A stretch of 64,000 nt of DNA from positions 1,302,001 to 1,366,000 of the forward strand of contig NZ_AP025018.1 of NCBI RefSeq assembly GCF_019977735.1. The letters are read 5' to 3'. Shown here piece by piece: positions 38,072-47,404 of this stretch. The position numbers and the translations under genes are program-made. The stretch comes from Calothrix sp. PCC 7716. GTDB lineage: Bacteria > Cyanobacteriota > Cyanobacteriia > Cyanobacteriales > Nostocaceae. The notes below the pieces were generated by a model. That model saw only the letters and a list, made by a program, of their open reading frames with translations. It was not told the origin of the DNA and searched no databases. The first letter of the stretch is position 1. Each line of letters begins with the position of its first letter.

Positions 38072-39106
38072 TTATTGATAATTAGTAACTAGAGATTGAT
38101 AAATTTCAATATATTTTTGAGATACATCTTCCCAGTTAAATAATTTTGCTCTAGTAAAACCTTTAGCAATATAACTATTTCTGACTTTTTCACATAACAA
38201 GCTTTCTAATGCAGAAGCTATTTCCTTAATATCAAATGGATTGATTAATATTCCTGCATTGCCAACAACTTCTGGAATGGAAGAATTATTAGAGGCAACT
38301 ACAGGACAACCACAACTCATTGCTTCAAGCGGTGGTAAACCAAAACCTTCATATAAAGAAGGATAAACTAAAGCAAAAGAATTCTGATATAAATAATTTA
38401 ATTCGTTGTTTGTTGCATTTTCAAAAAATGATACATGATTTTGTAAGTTTATTTTTTGAATGAGTTGAACCTCTGCCTCTGTAAATTTTGCTCCAACGCA
38501 TATCATAGAAAATCCATACTTTGGCAAATTAGATTCAAAAAAGCCTAGCAATGCAGTTCTAAAGTTTTTATATTTAATTCTTTTTCCAACAAATAGTATA
38601 TATTTATGTAACATTGTCTGACTTAGTTCTAAAAGCCTAATAGGAGGTTGCTGATTGAGGCTCTCATTTAGTTTAAAGGAAGTTCCATGTCCTACAACAT
38701 AAATGCCAGGATGATTCACCAATTTAGGATAAAGTAGTAGCAAATCTTTTTTCGTATTTTCAGAAACACATACTATTGCATCTGCTTTATTAATAGCTAA
38801 TCTAGTTTGAAAAATATTAATAGACGCATTTAATGTTTTAATAAAACCGAAATCATAGAGAAAATCATGAATGGTAACAACATTTTTTACATTTTTACTT
38901 AGCGGCAGGCGGTAATAGCTGGACTGAAAAACATCAGCATTAGTCGAAATCGGGAAATATCTAGTTTTTTTGCTACCTTTTGTACGATTAATTTGAAAAA
39001 AACTGCTAGTGTAAATTCTTGATGTTATTTCTGTCCAATAAGTAGAAATTCCTCCTTGACGTTGGAGTTGGTAAATAATATCGTCAAAATGCAATTTAAT
39101 CTTCAT
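38072..39106 (-). CDS. Family 4 glycosyltransferase
   Basis: A 344-residue GT-B enzyme with the GT4 C-terminal signature [25 protein letters not shown] and [12 protein letters not shown] start at the Met of [21 protein letters not shown], the usual family start; an upstream extension of 15 residues is unlikely. It transfers an unknown sugar during repeat-unit assembly. The coding sequence is strongly AT-rich compared with housekeeping genes outside the cluster. Confidence 0.9.
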   Translation of the reverse strand: MKIKLHFDDIIYQLQRQGGISTYWTEITSRIYTSSFFQINRTKGSKKTRYFPISTNADVFQSSYYRLPLSKNVKNVVTIHDFLYDFGFIKTLNASINIFQTRLAINKADAIVCVSENTKKDLLLLYPKLVNHPGIYVVGHGTSFKLNESLNQQPPIRLLELSQTMLHKYILFVGKRIKYKNFRTALLGFFESNLPKYGFSMICVGAKFTEAEVQLIQKINLQNHVSFFENATNNELNYLYQNSFALVYPSLYEGFGLPPLEAMSCGCPVVASNNSSIPEVVGNAGILINPFDIKEIASALESLLCEKVRNSYIAKGFTRAKLFNWEDVSQKYIEIYQSLVTNYQ

Positions 39107-39254
39107 AAGTTTAGAAAAGATATTGTAACAAAGCTTATTAGCAATTCGCAATTATGTTTTGCAATGAGGATTTAAACCCCAACGCAAAACACGCAACCCA
39201 TAGGGGATGAGATTTTAAACCCCTTTTAATAAGATAAATTTCACATTAATATTT

Positions 39255-40451
39255 TCATAGCGTTTCAACTTTTGCGACTCTTTTAGCAAAACGATTGATA
39301 AGAATAATTGGAACTATTAAAGAAAACCAAAAATCTATACCATTTGACAGAGGAACGCCTGCGAATGAGAAAATGCAGTACATCACAATAAAGTAAATAG
39401 AAACATAATGAATTTTTTTTTCTATTAAAGCCTTGTCATCAATTAATCTACAGAGTTTGCCAATTATGAATAAAACAAATATATAAAAAGGTCCGAAGTC
39501 GAGATAGAGAGCACCAATCAGATATTGAGCCGGGTTCCATTGCCAATCATAATTTGGAGAGGGCAAGTCAATAGTGAAATTAAGAAACGAGAAAATAAAT
39601 TTTAATGGACTGAAAATAGAAGAAAACCCATAGGTATAGCCATCGGCAGTATCTATAACTAACTGGAGATTTGTTAAACCTAACTTATAATATAAAAATA
39701 TAAATTCTGTTATTCCACCTCCCTCTAACCTTGAAGAAGAGATAAATCCCGCTAATAATAAAGCAAGTAAAATCCAAATAAGGCTAATATAAGCTGATTT
39801 TGAATTTTTCAAAAAGCTAAATCTAAGAAATATAAAAAGGTTTGCAAGAAGAATAGCTACAATTGTAATTCGCTCTAATGAAAATAATGTACGAATTATG
39901 GTCATTATTAGAGCAACAAAGTTAAGACGTTTCCATTTTTTTTTATCTAAACTACTAATATTAATAAATTGAAGTATGGCAAAGCTAAATAAATATATAG
40001 AGAGTGGCGCGAATCCAAACATTTTTAGAACACCGCTTAAACCTCCATCTTTAGATTCAGTTAAAAAATCATTCCTAATATTTACATTAAATTCTCGATT
40101 AATTAATAATTCATGAATATAATCTAGTGGATTTTTAAATAAAGCAACTTGCAATATACTAACAAATAAACCAAAAGTCATTAATAAGTATGACACTACA
40201 AAGAAAGGATTTTTAAAAACATAAATTTTGTCATCATTATTCATTTTATTAGCTACTAATAGCGTGCCTTTAATCTTTTTTACAGAAAAAAAATATCCTA
40301 ATGTGAAAAATGCAAGACCAAAAAAGTGAGCAATGACAGATGACTGAAGGCTGAAATTATTATCAAATAAAGGAACGTAGAAAAAAGGTGCAGCAAAAAA
40401 TAAAAACTGAGAAAGCAAAAAACAAAAATAAAGATTAGTTATTTTTTTCAT
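39255..40451 (-). CDS. Wzy-like oligosaccharide repeat-unit polymerase
   Basis: A 398-residue integral membrane protein with about ten hydrophobic helices and a large loop between them containing GGLSGVLKMFGFAP-like and SSSRLEGGGITEF segments. This pattern fits O-antigen/oligosaccharide polymerases, which join repeat units at the outer face of the inner membrane. Sequence identity in this class is always low, so the assignment rests on topology and on the position among glycosyltransferases and a flippase. The next gene upstream starts one codon away. Confidence 0.8.
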   Translation of the reverse strand: MKKITNLYFCFLLSQFLFFAAPFFYVPLFDNNFSLQSSVIAHFFGLAFFTLGYFFSVKKIKGTLLVANKMNNDDKIYVFKNPFFVVSYLLMTFGLFVSILQVALFKNPLDYIHELLINREFNVNIRNDFLTESKDGGLSGVLKMFGFAPLSIYLFSFAILQFINISSLDKKKWKRLNFVALIMTIIRTLFSLERITIVAILLANLFIFLRFSFLKNSKSAYISLIWILLALLLAGFISSSRLEGGGITEFIFLYYKLGLTNLQLVIDTADGYTYGFSSIFSPLKFIFSFLNFTIDLPSPNYDWQWNPAQYLIGALYLDFGPFYIFVLFIIGKLCRLIDDKALIEKKIHYVSIYFIVMYCIFSFAGVPLSNGIDFWFSLIVPIILINRFAKRVAKVETL

Positions 40452-40452
40452 C

Positions 40453-41289
40453 TTATCTAACAGTAATGCCTACTAATATTCCTAATAGCTCAGAAAGATA
40501 ATATCGAATTTTAACACGTTCAAATATAGCTAAATAAAGTATATAAAAACTTACTTTAACTGTTCTTGATATCAGCTTTGTGTAGAGCTTATGTTTTAAA
40601 CAAAGGTGCGAGAATCCACATCTGTAGGTAAAAACTCTCTTGATTTCTTGAAAACTGGTATGCGTAGAGATTTTTCGTGGATGATAAAATAAGATATTTG
40701 GTGAAAAGTACATCTTGACATTATCTTTAAGCATTCTCAAGACTAAATCGTATCCTTCTTCTGCTCCATAAAATGCCCCAACACCAAACGATTCATCATA
40801 TAGATATTTTTTGAAAATATCTTTCCGAATAAAAATTGTAGCATCCAAAAACATTCCTTCATATTTTTTACTTGTAAAATATCCTTCATCTTTTTCAAAC
40901 TTGATTACAGAGTCGGATAAATCTCTCTCCACACATTTACCAAAAACAGCATCACTATTTGTATTTTGTAAGATGCTTACTGCGTTACTGAAGGTTTCTG
41001 GAAACACTTCAGAATCATCATCCGGAAAACAAATTATGTTACCAGATGCTAATTCATAACCATAATTTTTAGCTTTTGACAAGCTTCTAAAATCAACTTT
41101 GAAGTGATTTATCTTGATTTTATCTAGATATTTATCTACAACAGTATCGAGAAGATTGGAGAAGTTTTGATCAATAATTAATATCTCGCAATTTTTGTAA
41201 TTTGACGTAACAATAGAATTTAAAAGCGCCTCTACTTGGTTAACTCTGTGAAGAGTTGGCACTATAATACTCAACAATGGATTATCCAT
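40453..41289 (-). CDS. Family 2 glycosyltransferase
   Basis: A 278-residue GT-A enzyme. It begins LLSIIVPTLHRVNQVEAL and has the metal-binding FPDDDSEV motif near residue 91, typical of GT2. It ends one base before the polymerase start, so the two are translationally coupled. The sugar is unknown. It carries a C-terminal amphipathic or hydrophobic segment that may touch the membrane. Confidence 0.9.
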   Translation of the reverse strand: MDNPLLSIIVPTLHRVNQVEALLNSIVTSNYKNCEILIIDQNFSNLLDTVVDKYLDKIKINHFKVDFRSLSKAKNYGYELASGNIICFPDDDSEVFPETFSNAVSILQNTNSDAVFGKCVERDLSDSVIKFEKDEGYFTSKKYEGMFLDATIFIRKDIFKKYLYDESFGVGAFYGAEEGYDLVLRMLKDNVKMYFSPNILFYHPRKISTHTSFQEIKRVFTYRCGFSHLCLKHKLYTKLISRTVKVSFYILYLAIFERVKIRYYLSELLGILVGITVR

Positions 41290-41340
41290 GCTTTCTCAAT
41301 CTCCTTTGATTACACAATCTTGAAAATGTTCAATTTAGGT

Positions 41341-41510
41341 CGAGCTAGCTATAACATCTAAATGACTCTCGTAACAACTGGGAATTGGTGATGTTCCACT
41401 CAGCCTAAAAAGGAACGAAAATATAATACGTCTTAGATGATAATTTAAACCTCAACCACGCCAAGGTTTCCAAGGTCTCCATACTGAACAATCGAAATTT
41501 AAAGTATTGT
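41341..41510 (-). pseudogene. Duplicated 3' fragment of the cluster methyltransferase
   Basis: This stretch closely matches the 3' end of the methyltransferase gene (42005-42165): shared blocks include ACATCTAAATGACT, GATGTTCCACT / GAAGTTCCACT, and ACCACGCCAAGGTTTCCA. It lacks a start and the front of the gene. It is a relic of a second copy, so a duplication and deletion occurred here. Confidence 0.8.
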
Positions 41511-41539
41511 AAAAAATTCGATATATTATTGATGGAAGG

Positions 41540-41690
41540 AGAAATCTAACTAAGTTTATAATTTTATGTTATCTCATTACGTTAATAATCTCCTACATTT
41601 GAATTGACGCTAATTGATTTTATCAGAGCAATATAGATAAATATGTTTCCTATTTTATACTTACAACAAAAGTGTTTTTTAGAAATGAGA
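41540..41690. repeat. Second copy of the flippase-upstream segment
   Basis: This segment resembles 45420-45556, just upstream of the flippase gene. Shared blocks are TTAATAATCT and GATAAATATGTTT, plus TCTATTTTATACTTACAA-like sequence. The similarity covers about 120 bases, so a whole cluster segment was duplicated, with the flippase region on one side only. Confidence 0.75.
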
Positions 41691-41782
41691 TTGTAGTTTT
41701 TCATGTAGCTGCAAGCCTTGCTATGATTGCCATGAAAAAACATTGTTAAGATTCGCCCAGTTGTAATAATTCCTGCATTACT

Positions 41783-41869
41783 TCAGACTCTACGGTAATC
41801 TTCACGATGACAAATCGCTTTCAGTAAGTCATTAGTGATAATATGAACTATAATTATTTCGTTTAACAT
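41783..41869 (-). CDS. Putative 28-residue ORF with a hairpin-sequestered ribosome-binding site
   Basis: A 28-codon frame (MLNEIIIVHIITNDLLKAI...) with a very strong GGAGGGGA just before the ATG. The same GGAGGGG can pair with CCCCTCC in the transcript (41873-41879 and 41897-41903 region), hiding the site. No homology is recognised, and a second short frame overlaps it (VKITVESEVMQELLQLGES). It may be a small regulated peptide or a relic. Confidence 0.3.
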   Translation of the reverse strand: MLNEIIIVHIITNDLLKAICHREDYRRV

Positions 41870-41992
41870 ATTCCCCTCCGTTTTTTCTGACTGGAGGGAG
41901 GGGATTTTATTATAAATTGCAACCCGGTACGCCAGCACAGTACTAGCGAATAGTAACTAGCAACTTAAGTTAAAAGTTGATTTAATCGAGTT

Positions 41993-42742
41993 CTAACTTG
42001 ATTTACTTAGAACATCTAAATGACTGATAAAACAAGTCGGGAGTGGTGAAGTTCCACTTAGCCTGAAAAGAGATGAAAATATGACACGTCTTAGACTATG
42101 AGTTAAGCCTAAACCACGCCAAGGTTTCCACGGTCTCCATTTTGAAAAATCTATATCAGGAATATTGGAAGTGATTTGGTGTTCTTTAAAACCAACTAAA
42201 TCTAGTAGTTGAAAAAGGCTAAACTCCGTAAATCCGACAACGTGAGTCAAATCTACATATCGTGTATAGGAACCAAAAACACAAGCCATATTAGGTGTAC
42301 TGATAAAAATATGCCCTCCGGGCTTTAGTGATTCTTTAATGGTTCTAAGAAGAGGAACTGCAACATCAATTGGGATGTGTTCTATCACATTATTCATTGT
42401 AACAAGGTCAAATTTAGCTGTTTGGGAAGAAAGCCATTCGTGACTATCGTTGCTAGGTACAATCGTAATATTTTCAGGAAGAGATTGCTTTGCAACTTGA
42501 CACATTTCGATGCTACTATCAATACCAGTTAAATTTCTGTAACCCAACTGATGCAGAGCTAATAAAAAATGCCCCCAACCACATCCAAAATCTAAAATGC
42601 TGATTGACTTGTCAGCAGGTAGCCACGTTTGCCATGCTGCTGGTAGAAATTTGTTGATATTAGAATCTTTATATTCTTCATCTGGCAAAGAATGAAAACG
42701 AGAGAAGTTTTCTACGTAGGTTTGGTAAAGATTAGAGTTCAT
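41993..42742 (-). CDS. Class I SAM-dependent methyltransferase
   Basis: A 249-residue enzyme with SAM motif I ILDFGCGWGHFLLALH (about 48-62), the acidic GIDSS loop, and a conserved NNVIEHI motif. It resembles methyltransferases in glycan clusters and probably methylates a sugar in the repeat unit. It follows the glycosyltransferase gene by five bases, so the two are in one operon. A truncated second copy lies at 41341-41510. Target atom is unknown. Confidence 0.88.
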   Translation of the reverse strand: MNSNLYQTYVENFSRFHSLPDEEYKDSNINKFLPAAWQTWLPADKSISILDFGCGWGHFLLALHQLGYRNLTGIDSSIEMCQVAKQSLPENITIVPSNDSHEWLSSQTAKFDLVTMNNVIEHIPIDVAVPLLRTIKESLKPGGHIFISTPNMACVFGSYTRYVDLTHVVGFTEFSLFQLLDLVGFKEHQITSNIPDIDFSKWRPWKPWRGLGLTHSLRRVIFSSLFRLSGTSPLPTCFISHLDVLSKSS

Positions 42743-42747
42743 AAAGA

Positions 42748-43881
42748 TTAATTGCAGATAGTTTGATAGAAATCGAGGGTTTTCTCCGCCACTTTATTAT
42801 GAGAAAAATACTGAAATACTCGTTGTTTAGCATTTTGACCTAAATAATCAGCTAAATCTTTGTTTCTGAAAATTCTACTGATTTTGTCTGCTACATCTTC
42901 AGGTGAATCTGGGTTAGCTAATAATCCAGATATTCCATCCTCTACAACTTCTGGACCACAAGTTTTTGTACTCCCAATAACAGGTAGCTCACAAGCCATA
43001 GCCTCAAGCCATACATTCCCACATGTCTCAGCATGGCTAGGCATCGTAAAAATAGTTGCTTTCCTCATCCAATCAGCTACTTCATAATGAGGACGATTGC
43101 CAAGAAAAATTACTCGGTCTCTTAATTTCTCATCAACAATGTCTAAGATAGCTGCTTGAATTGATCGACCTTTATGTAAGGGTTCTTTTCCAAGAAAAAC
43201 AAGGCGAGCTTTGGGAAACTCTTTCAAAAAGATATTTGCAGCTTTTGCCAGTGATAAAGCTCCTTTTCTTTTACATACAGTACCCGCAAATAAAATAATT
43301 TGTTCTGAAGAGCTTGTTTGAGCATCGCGAGTAGGATAGAAAATATTTGTATTGACAGGATTTGGAATAACAGTTTGGTGTTCCAAAGAAGTTTTTGTTG
43401 TTTCAAGAAGCTGATTAAGAACATGGTTAGAAACTCCAATCCAGTTTTTGACTGATTTTAAAGCTTTCATTTCTAACTGCTTTTCCAAAAATGCAACATG
43501 TTTGGGCAAGTCAATAGAAAGAAAAAAAGTCGTACCATGAAGACGTAAAACAGAAGGCACTCTTGTATCAGTCCAAGATAACCAACCTCCATAATCAACT
43601 CCCTCGATAATATCCACCTGAGATGTATTAATCTCCTGTTTAACCCATTGCTTCAGCATTTGACGGTTTAAATACCAAGAGATTCCAGGGGTTTTTACTC
43701 TCGGTAAGCGAACAACTCTAACACCATGTAAATCAACTTCTTCACGAGCTTGTGGGTAAACTCCAACAACTGTTATCTGATGCCCGCGTTTAGCTAATTC
43801 TCTTGCTAACTCTTTTATTGCTGTTCCAATTCCTCCATGAGGAAATGGCGGATACTCATTGCAAAGATATAAAATATTCAT
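42748..43881 (-). CDS. Family 4 glycosyltransferase
   Basis: A 377-residue GT-B enzyme. It begins NILYLCNEYPPFPHGGIGTAIKEL, has ILFAGTVCKRKGA (donor domain) and the GT4 acceptor block MPSHAETCGNVWLEAMACELPVIG. It transfers a sugar during repeat-unit assembly. Its ATG overlaps the flippase stop codon by four bases (ATGA), so the genes are translationally coupled. Confidence 0.92.
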   Translation of the reverse strand: MNILYLCNEYPPFPHGGIGTAIKELARELAKRGHQITVVGVYPQAREEVDLHGVRVVRLPRVKTPGISWYLNRQMLKQWVKQEINTSQVDIIEGVDYGGWLSWTDTRVPSVLRLHGTTFFLSIDLPKHVAFLEKQLEMKALKSVKNWIGVSNHVLNQLLETTKTSLEHQTVIPNPVNTNIFYPTRDAQTSSSEQIILFAGTVCKRKGALSLAKAANIFLKEFPKARLVFLGKEPLHKGRSIQAAILDIVDEKLRDRVIFLGNRPHYEVADWMRKATIFTMPSHAETCGNVWLEAMACELPVIGSTKTCGPEVVEDGISGLLANPDSPEDVADKISRIFRNKDLADYLGQNAKQRVFQYFSHNKVAEKTLDFYQTICN

Positions 43882-45386
43882 AGTACCTCAATTAAACGAC
43901 TTACAATTTTATATTGTCCTGTTGATTTTTGCAAAAACAATTCTACATATATCAACATATTTTTCTTTTCATCTAAATTCCAAATTTTCAATGTTTTCCC
44001 AGATAAAATAAAAGCAATTATACCAAAAAACAATCCAAGTAAACAGCCAGTTAAATTGCTTATTTTAATGAAGGAAATGTAAGCCACTAATGCCGCAATT
44101 GTAGAAGCAATAATAATTTTAAAAATTGATAATAACGGAAAAGTAAATTTGAGAAAATGATTAATATACCAAGTTCCGAATAAAACCATTATCACTTGGA
44201 TAGATGCTTTACTGACAGCAGTTCCAATGATTCCCCATACAGGTATTACTCCAAACCCGATAATCATAATTAATATTGCTCCAATTATTCCTGATGCGCT
44301 GATGAACCAAGGTCGATCCATCCCTTGAACAAGGGCACTTTGAACTGTAGAAGTTCCAGCAAAAGCCGCAGCAATTAGCATAACTGCTGAAACTATACTG
44401 GCATCACTAAAGGCTGACCCATATAAAAACTCAGTTAGAGGTTGAGACAGAGCTGCTCCAATAAAGCAAATTGGAAAATTCAATGCAGCTATAAACTTAA
44501 TTGCGAAGAAATATGTACGAGAAATTGTATGGCGATCATTCTGTCCAAAGCTTTTTGCAAAAAATGGAATAAGTGCGCCTGATAAATAAGCGGGTGCTTG
44601 GGAAACCATTAAAGCAGTAGTTAAACCTATATTAAAGATTCCTACTTCCCTTGAACTATAGTAATGCTCAAGGAAAGCAATTTCCATACGCTGCCAAACC
44701 AACATTGAAATAATAGTTGACAGCCAAGTTATTAAAGCATAGTTTTTTACACGTTGATAAAAATCTGCTTGAAAAATATTTTCATTTTGTTTTAGTTTGA
44801 ATACAAACACAAGTGGTAACCCAAGTACCATTATTCCCAAACTAAAGCTGCACAGTGCCCCTGCAACACCCCAAATCTGGCTAGTTATAACTATTAGCAG
44901 AATCTGTGTAACGGTAGAAGCGATCATCCAGTAAGCTAGCTCTTTAAACCGTTGCTCTCCGGAAAGATAAGCTCTTGCTAGATTTGCTGCCCGTTGACTG
45001 ACAAAAAGAAAAACAGAAATATATAATATTTGAATAGTATAATTATTTCCATAAATTAATAATATAATAGTTATAAACAATCCTATTATTGTCAAAATAA
45101 AAGAATATTTTAAAATTGCGAATGTAAGTTTGTTTGCTTCATTTACTAAATTAAAACCTCTAAGTTCAGCAACGTATCGCGTCAGTGCTTCTGGTAAACC
45201 AATTCCTATAAATATCCCGACGGTTGCAGTTAACCAAATAATATAAGCCCACTCTCCAGCACCTTGAGGTCCAAGAATTCTGGCAACAGCTATATTGCAT
45301 AGTAAAGTACCAATACTATTTCCGATAGAACCAATTGCACTCCATAAGGAATTACGGGCTAATTCAAGCCCTTGTTCTTTTTTCAT
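43878..45386 (-). CDS. Wzx-like polysaccharide flippase
   Basis: A 502-residue membrane protein of the MATE/polysaccharide_synt class with 12 to 14 hydrophobic helices. The N terminus (MKKEQGLELARNSLWSAIGSIGNSI) and the repeated helix-loop pattern match Wzx flippases. It moves lipid-linked repeat units across the inner membrane to the polymerase. It overlaps the downstream glycosyltransferase by four bases. Its upstream region was duplicated to 41540-41690. It is rich in Ile, Ala and Leu and highly AT-biased. Confidence 0.9.
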   Translation of the reverse strand: MKKEQGLELARNSLWSAIGSIGNSIGTLLCNIAVARILGPQGAGEWAYIIWLTATVGIFIGIGLPEALTRYVAELRGFNLVNEANKLTFAILKYSFILTIIGLFITIILLIYGNNYTIQILYISVFLFVSQRAANLARAYLSGEQRFKELAYWMIASTVTQILLIVITSQIWGVAGALCSFSLGIMVLGLPLVFVFKLKQNENIFQADFYQRVKNYALITWLSTIISMLVWQRMEIAFLEHYYSSREVGIFNIGLTTALMVSQAPAYLSGALIPFFAKSFGQNDRHTISRTYFFAIKFIAALNFPICFIGAALSQPLTEFLYGSAFSDASIVSAVMLIAAAFAGTSTVQSALVQGMDRPWFISASGIIGAILIMIIGFGVIPVWGIIGTAVSKASIQVIMVLFGTWYINHFLKFTFPLLSIFKIIIASTIAALVAYISFIKISNLTGCLLGLFFGIIAFILSGKTLKIWNLDEKKNMLIYVELFLQKSTGQYKIVSRLIEVL

Positions 45387-45559
45387 ATTAGATAAGCAAT
45401 ATACTATTGATGAAATGAGAAAATTAAATAAATTTATAATTTTTTGTCATTTCATTTTGTTAATAATCTTTTACATTTGACTTGGCATAAATTAATATTA
45501 TCAAACCGAGAGAGATAAATATGTTTTCTATTTTATACTTACAAAAAAAGTATTTTTAT

Positions 45560-46465
45560 TTAGATATATATAAATGAACGAAGGCAGAAGGCATTCAAAT
45601 GGGGAATATAGCCCACCTGAATGTTGATCGCCAATTGTGGCAGTAAGAGCTTATCAAGAATAGTGCAAATTTTCTCAATCACCATCAAGTTCGTTTGTTC
45701 GTTCAAACCCCCAATATTATAAGTTTCACCAACTCTACCTTTTTGAAGCACAAGATGAATAGCTTCGCAGTGGTCAGTCACATAAAGCCAATCTCTAACG
45801 TTTTGACCATCTCCATATATAGGTAGCTGTTTACCCTCTAACGCATTCAGAATCATTAAAGGAATCAATTTCTCTGGAAACTGACGTGGACCATAGTTAT
45901 TGGAACAATTAGTCGTTAAAGTAGGTAAACCATAAGTGTGATGATACGCGCGCACAAAATGGTCAGATGCTGCTTTGGATGCTGCATAAGGACTATTAGG
46001 TGCATAAGGGGTATCTTCACGGAAAGCTGGGTCACTTGGACTTAATGAACCGTATACCTCATCTGTAGATACGTGTAAAAACCGAAATTGCTGTTGCTTC
46101 TGTGCTGACAGCTTTTGCCAATAATGCTTACTAGCTTCTAATAGCTGGAATGTACCAACTACATTAGTATCAATAAAATTCTCTGGACTCAATATAGAAC
46201 GGTCAACATGACTTTCTGCGGCAAAGTTAATAACTGCATCCGGCTGATACTTTTCGAGTAAATTAGCTACAAACGCACTGTCGCCAATATCTCCTTGGAC
46301 AAAATTATAGCCGGAGTCACCTTGAAGTTCTGCTAAAGAAAGTAAATTGCTAGCGTAAGTCAATTTATCTAAATTAACTACGTGAGCATATTGTTCAAGC
46401 CTAGCCTTGAGGACAAAATTAGCACCAATAAATCCGGCGCCGCCTGTTACTAATACAGTTTGCAT
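45560..46465 (-). CDS. rfbB: dTDP-glucose 4,6-dehydratase, C-terminally truncated
   Basis: A 301-residue SDR protein. It has GGAGFIGANF (7-16), the HVDRS and active-site region VSTDEVYG, and YAASKAA. It removes water from dTDP-glucose, giving the keto intermediate for rhamnose and other deoxysugars. Full-length enzymes have about 355 residues; this one ends just after NEQTNLMVIEKICTIL with an unusual tail (CLRSFIYI), so about 55 C-terminal residues are gone. Its end lies next to the duplicated cluster segment. No rfbA, rfbC or rfbD is nearby. It may be inactive. Confidence 0.87.
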   Translation of the reverse strand: MQTVLVTGGAGFIGANFVLKARLEQYAHVVNLDKLTYASNLLSLAELQGDSGYNFVQGDIGDSAFVANLLEKYQPDAVINFAAESHVDRSILSPENFIDTNVVGTFQLLEASKHYWQKLSAQKQQQFRFLHVSTDEVYGSLSPSDPAFREDTPYAPNSPYAASKAASDHFVRAYHHTYGLPTLTTNCSNNYGPRQFPEKLIPLMILNALEGKQLPIYGDGQNVRDWLYVTDHCEAIHLVLQKGRVGETYNIGGLNEQTNLMVIEKICTILDKLLLPQLAINIQVGYIPHLNAFCLRSFIYI

Positions 46466-46780
46466 ATTTATTTGTTAAACTAGTTACATTTAGAATCTAA
46501 AATGCTTTCAATAAAACAAATTAGATTGCAATGTAATGCGAGATTAAATACAACAAGTAAATATACTTACGTATTTAATTGTGGATTCATTTTACTTTTT
46601 ACACATCATACAAACAACGAGCATTCACTACAATTTATTTAAAGATTAGGTTAAGGCGGTATATCGGTATTAATGGGCAACAAGAAAATAGTGATTGTTC
46701 CAAAAATCCGCCCCCCCACTAAACTCAAACTTACCAGGCGAGTAGCTAATAATAATCGCTCTAACTCAATTTGTAACCAA

Positions 46781-46935
46781 CATCACCAGATGCAGGAGAT
46801 GACTTAGTAGTTGATTGCGCTATGAATGCAGGTGCAATCATCGTAACATATAACATCCGCGATTTTCGCAGCGCAAAAAATGATTTGGGTTTGCAAATCA
46901 TGACACCAACACAATTTGTCACCAATCTAGCATAA
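46781..46935 (+). pseudogene. VapC-like PIN-domain toxin remnant
   Basis: The C-terminal part of a PIN-domain toxin remains, reading LVVDCAMNAGAIIVTYNIRDF and ending TPTQFVTNLA, then a stop at 46933-46935. There is no start, and an upstream stop lies in frame. It stands just before the surviving VapB-like gene, so a former toxin-antitoxin pair has lost its toxin. Confidence 0.7.
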
Positions 46936-46950
46936 TTAAGAGAGTCTTCC

Positions 46951-47280
46951 ATGAGCCAACTAAACATTCAATTACCAGAAACCTTACGTCAACAGTTAAT
47001 TAACTTAGCTGAGGGTGAAGGTATTCCTCTCGAACAATACATCCTTTACGCTTTAACTCGTCAAGTTACATTAACATACTCAATTCAAGCAAATTCAGAA
47101 ATAAATATAAACCAGCAAAAGCAGTCTTTCAAAGAGTTACTAACTGAATTAGGTGAAATCAATTCTACGGAGATTGAATCTATTTTAGCTGAACGTGAGG
47201 TAGTAGACCCAGAGCCAGAATTAAGTTCAGATACAATTGTTCGTCTTCAGCAACGAATACGTAACAAATTACTTTCCTAG
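46951..47280 (+). CDS. Orphan antitoxin-like protein with C-terminal extension
   Basis: A 109-residue protein whose first 40 residues (SQLNIQLPETLRQQLINLAEGEGIPLEQYILYAL) form a ribbon-helix-helix DNA-binding domain. The PIN-toxin remnant precedes it, 15 bases upstream, so it was probably the antitoxin of a degraded pair in which the toxin gene came first. The acidic C-terminal half should contact the toxin. It now appears to be an orphan. Order in the original operon is inferred from the remnant. Confidence 0.72.
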   Translation: MSQLNIQLPETLRQQLINLAEGEGIPLEQYILYALTRQVTLTYSIQANSEININQQKQSFKELLTELGEINSTEIESILAEREVVDPEPELSSDTIVRLQQRIRNKLLS

Positions 47281-47404
47281 ACGGAAATTTCAGTCTTCTT
47301 TAACTGAATTTGATACATATAGCAGGTTTAAAGCAATCGCTGCAAATAGAGACCCTCAATCCGGTTTAAAAATACTTGCAACACTTGATACTTTGACAGA
47401 ATAA
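47279..47404 (+). pseudogene. Orphan coding fragment after the antitoxin
   Basis: A 41-codon open stretch in a different frame, overlapping the antitoxin stop, reads like protein (SSLTEFDTYSRFKAIAANRD) and ends in a stop. No start codon fits. It may be the tail of another lost gene, but its family is not recognised. Confidence 0.3.

Noticed and set aside
46761..46967. A 68-codon minus-strand frame
   Set aside because: It is opposite the PIN-toxin remnant and the antitoxin start; the plus-strand reading is clearly homologous.
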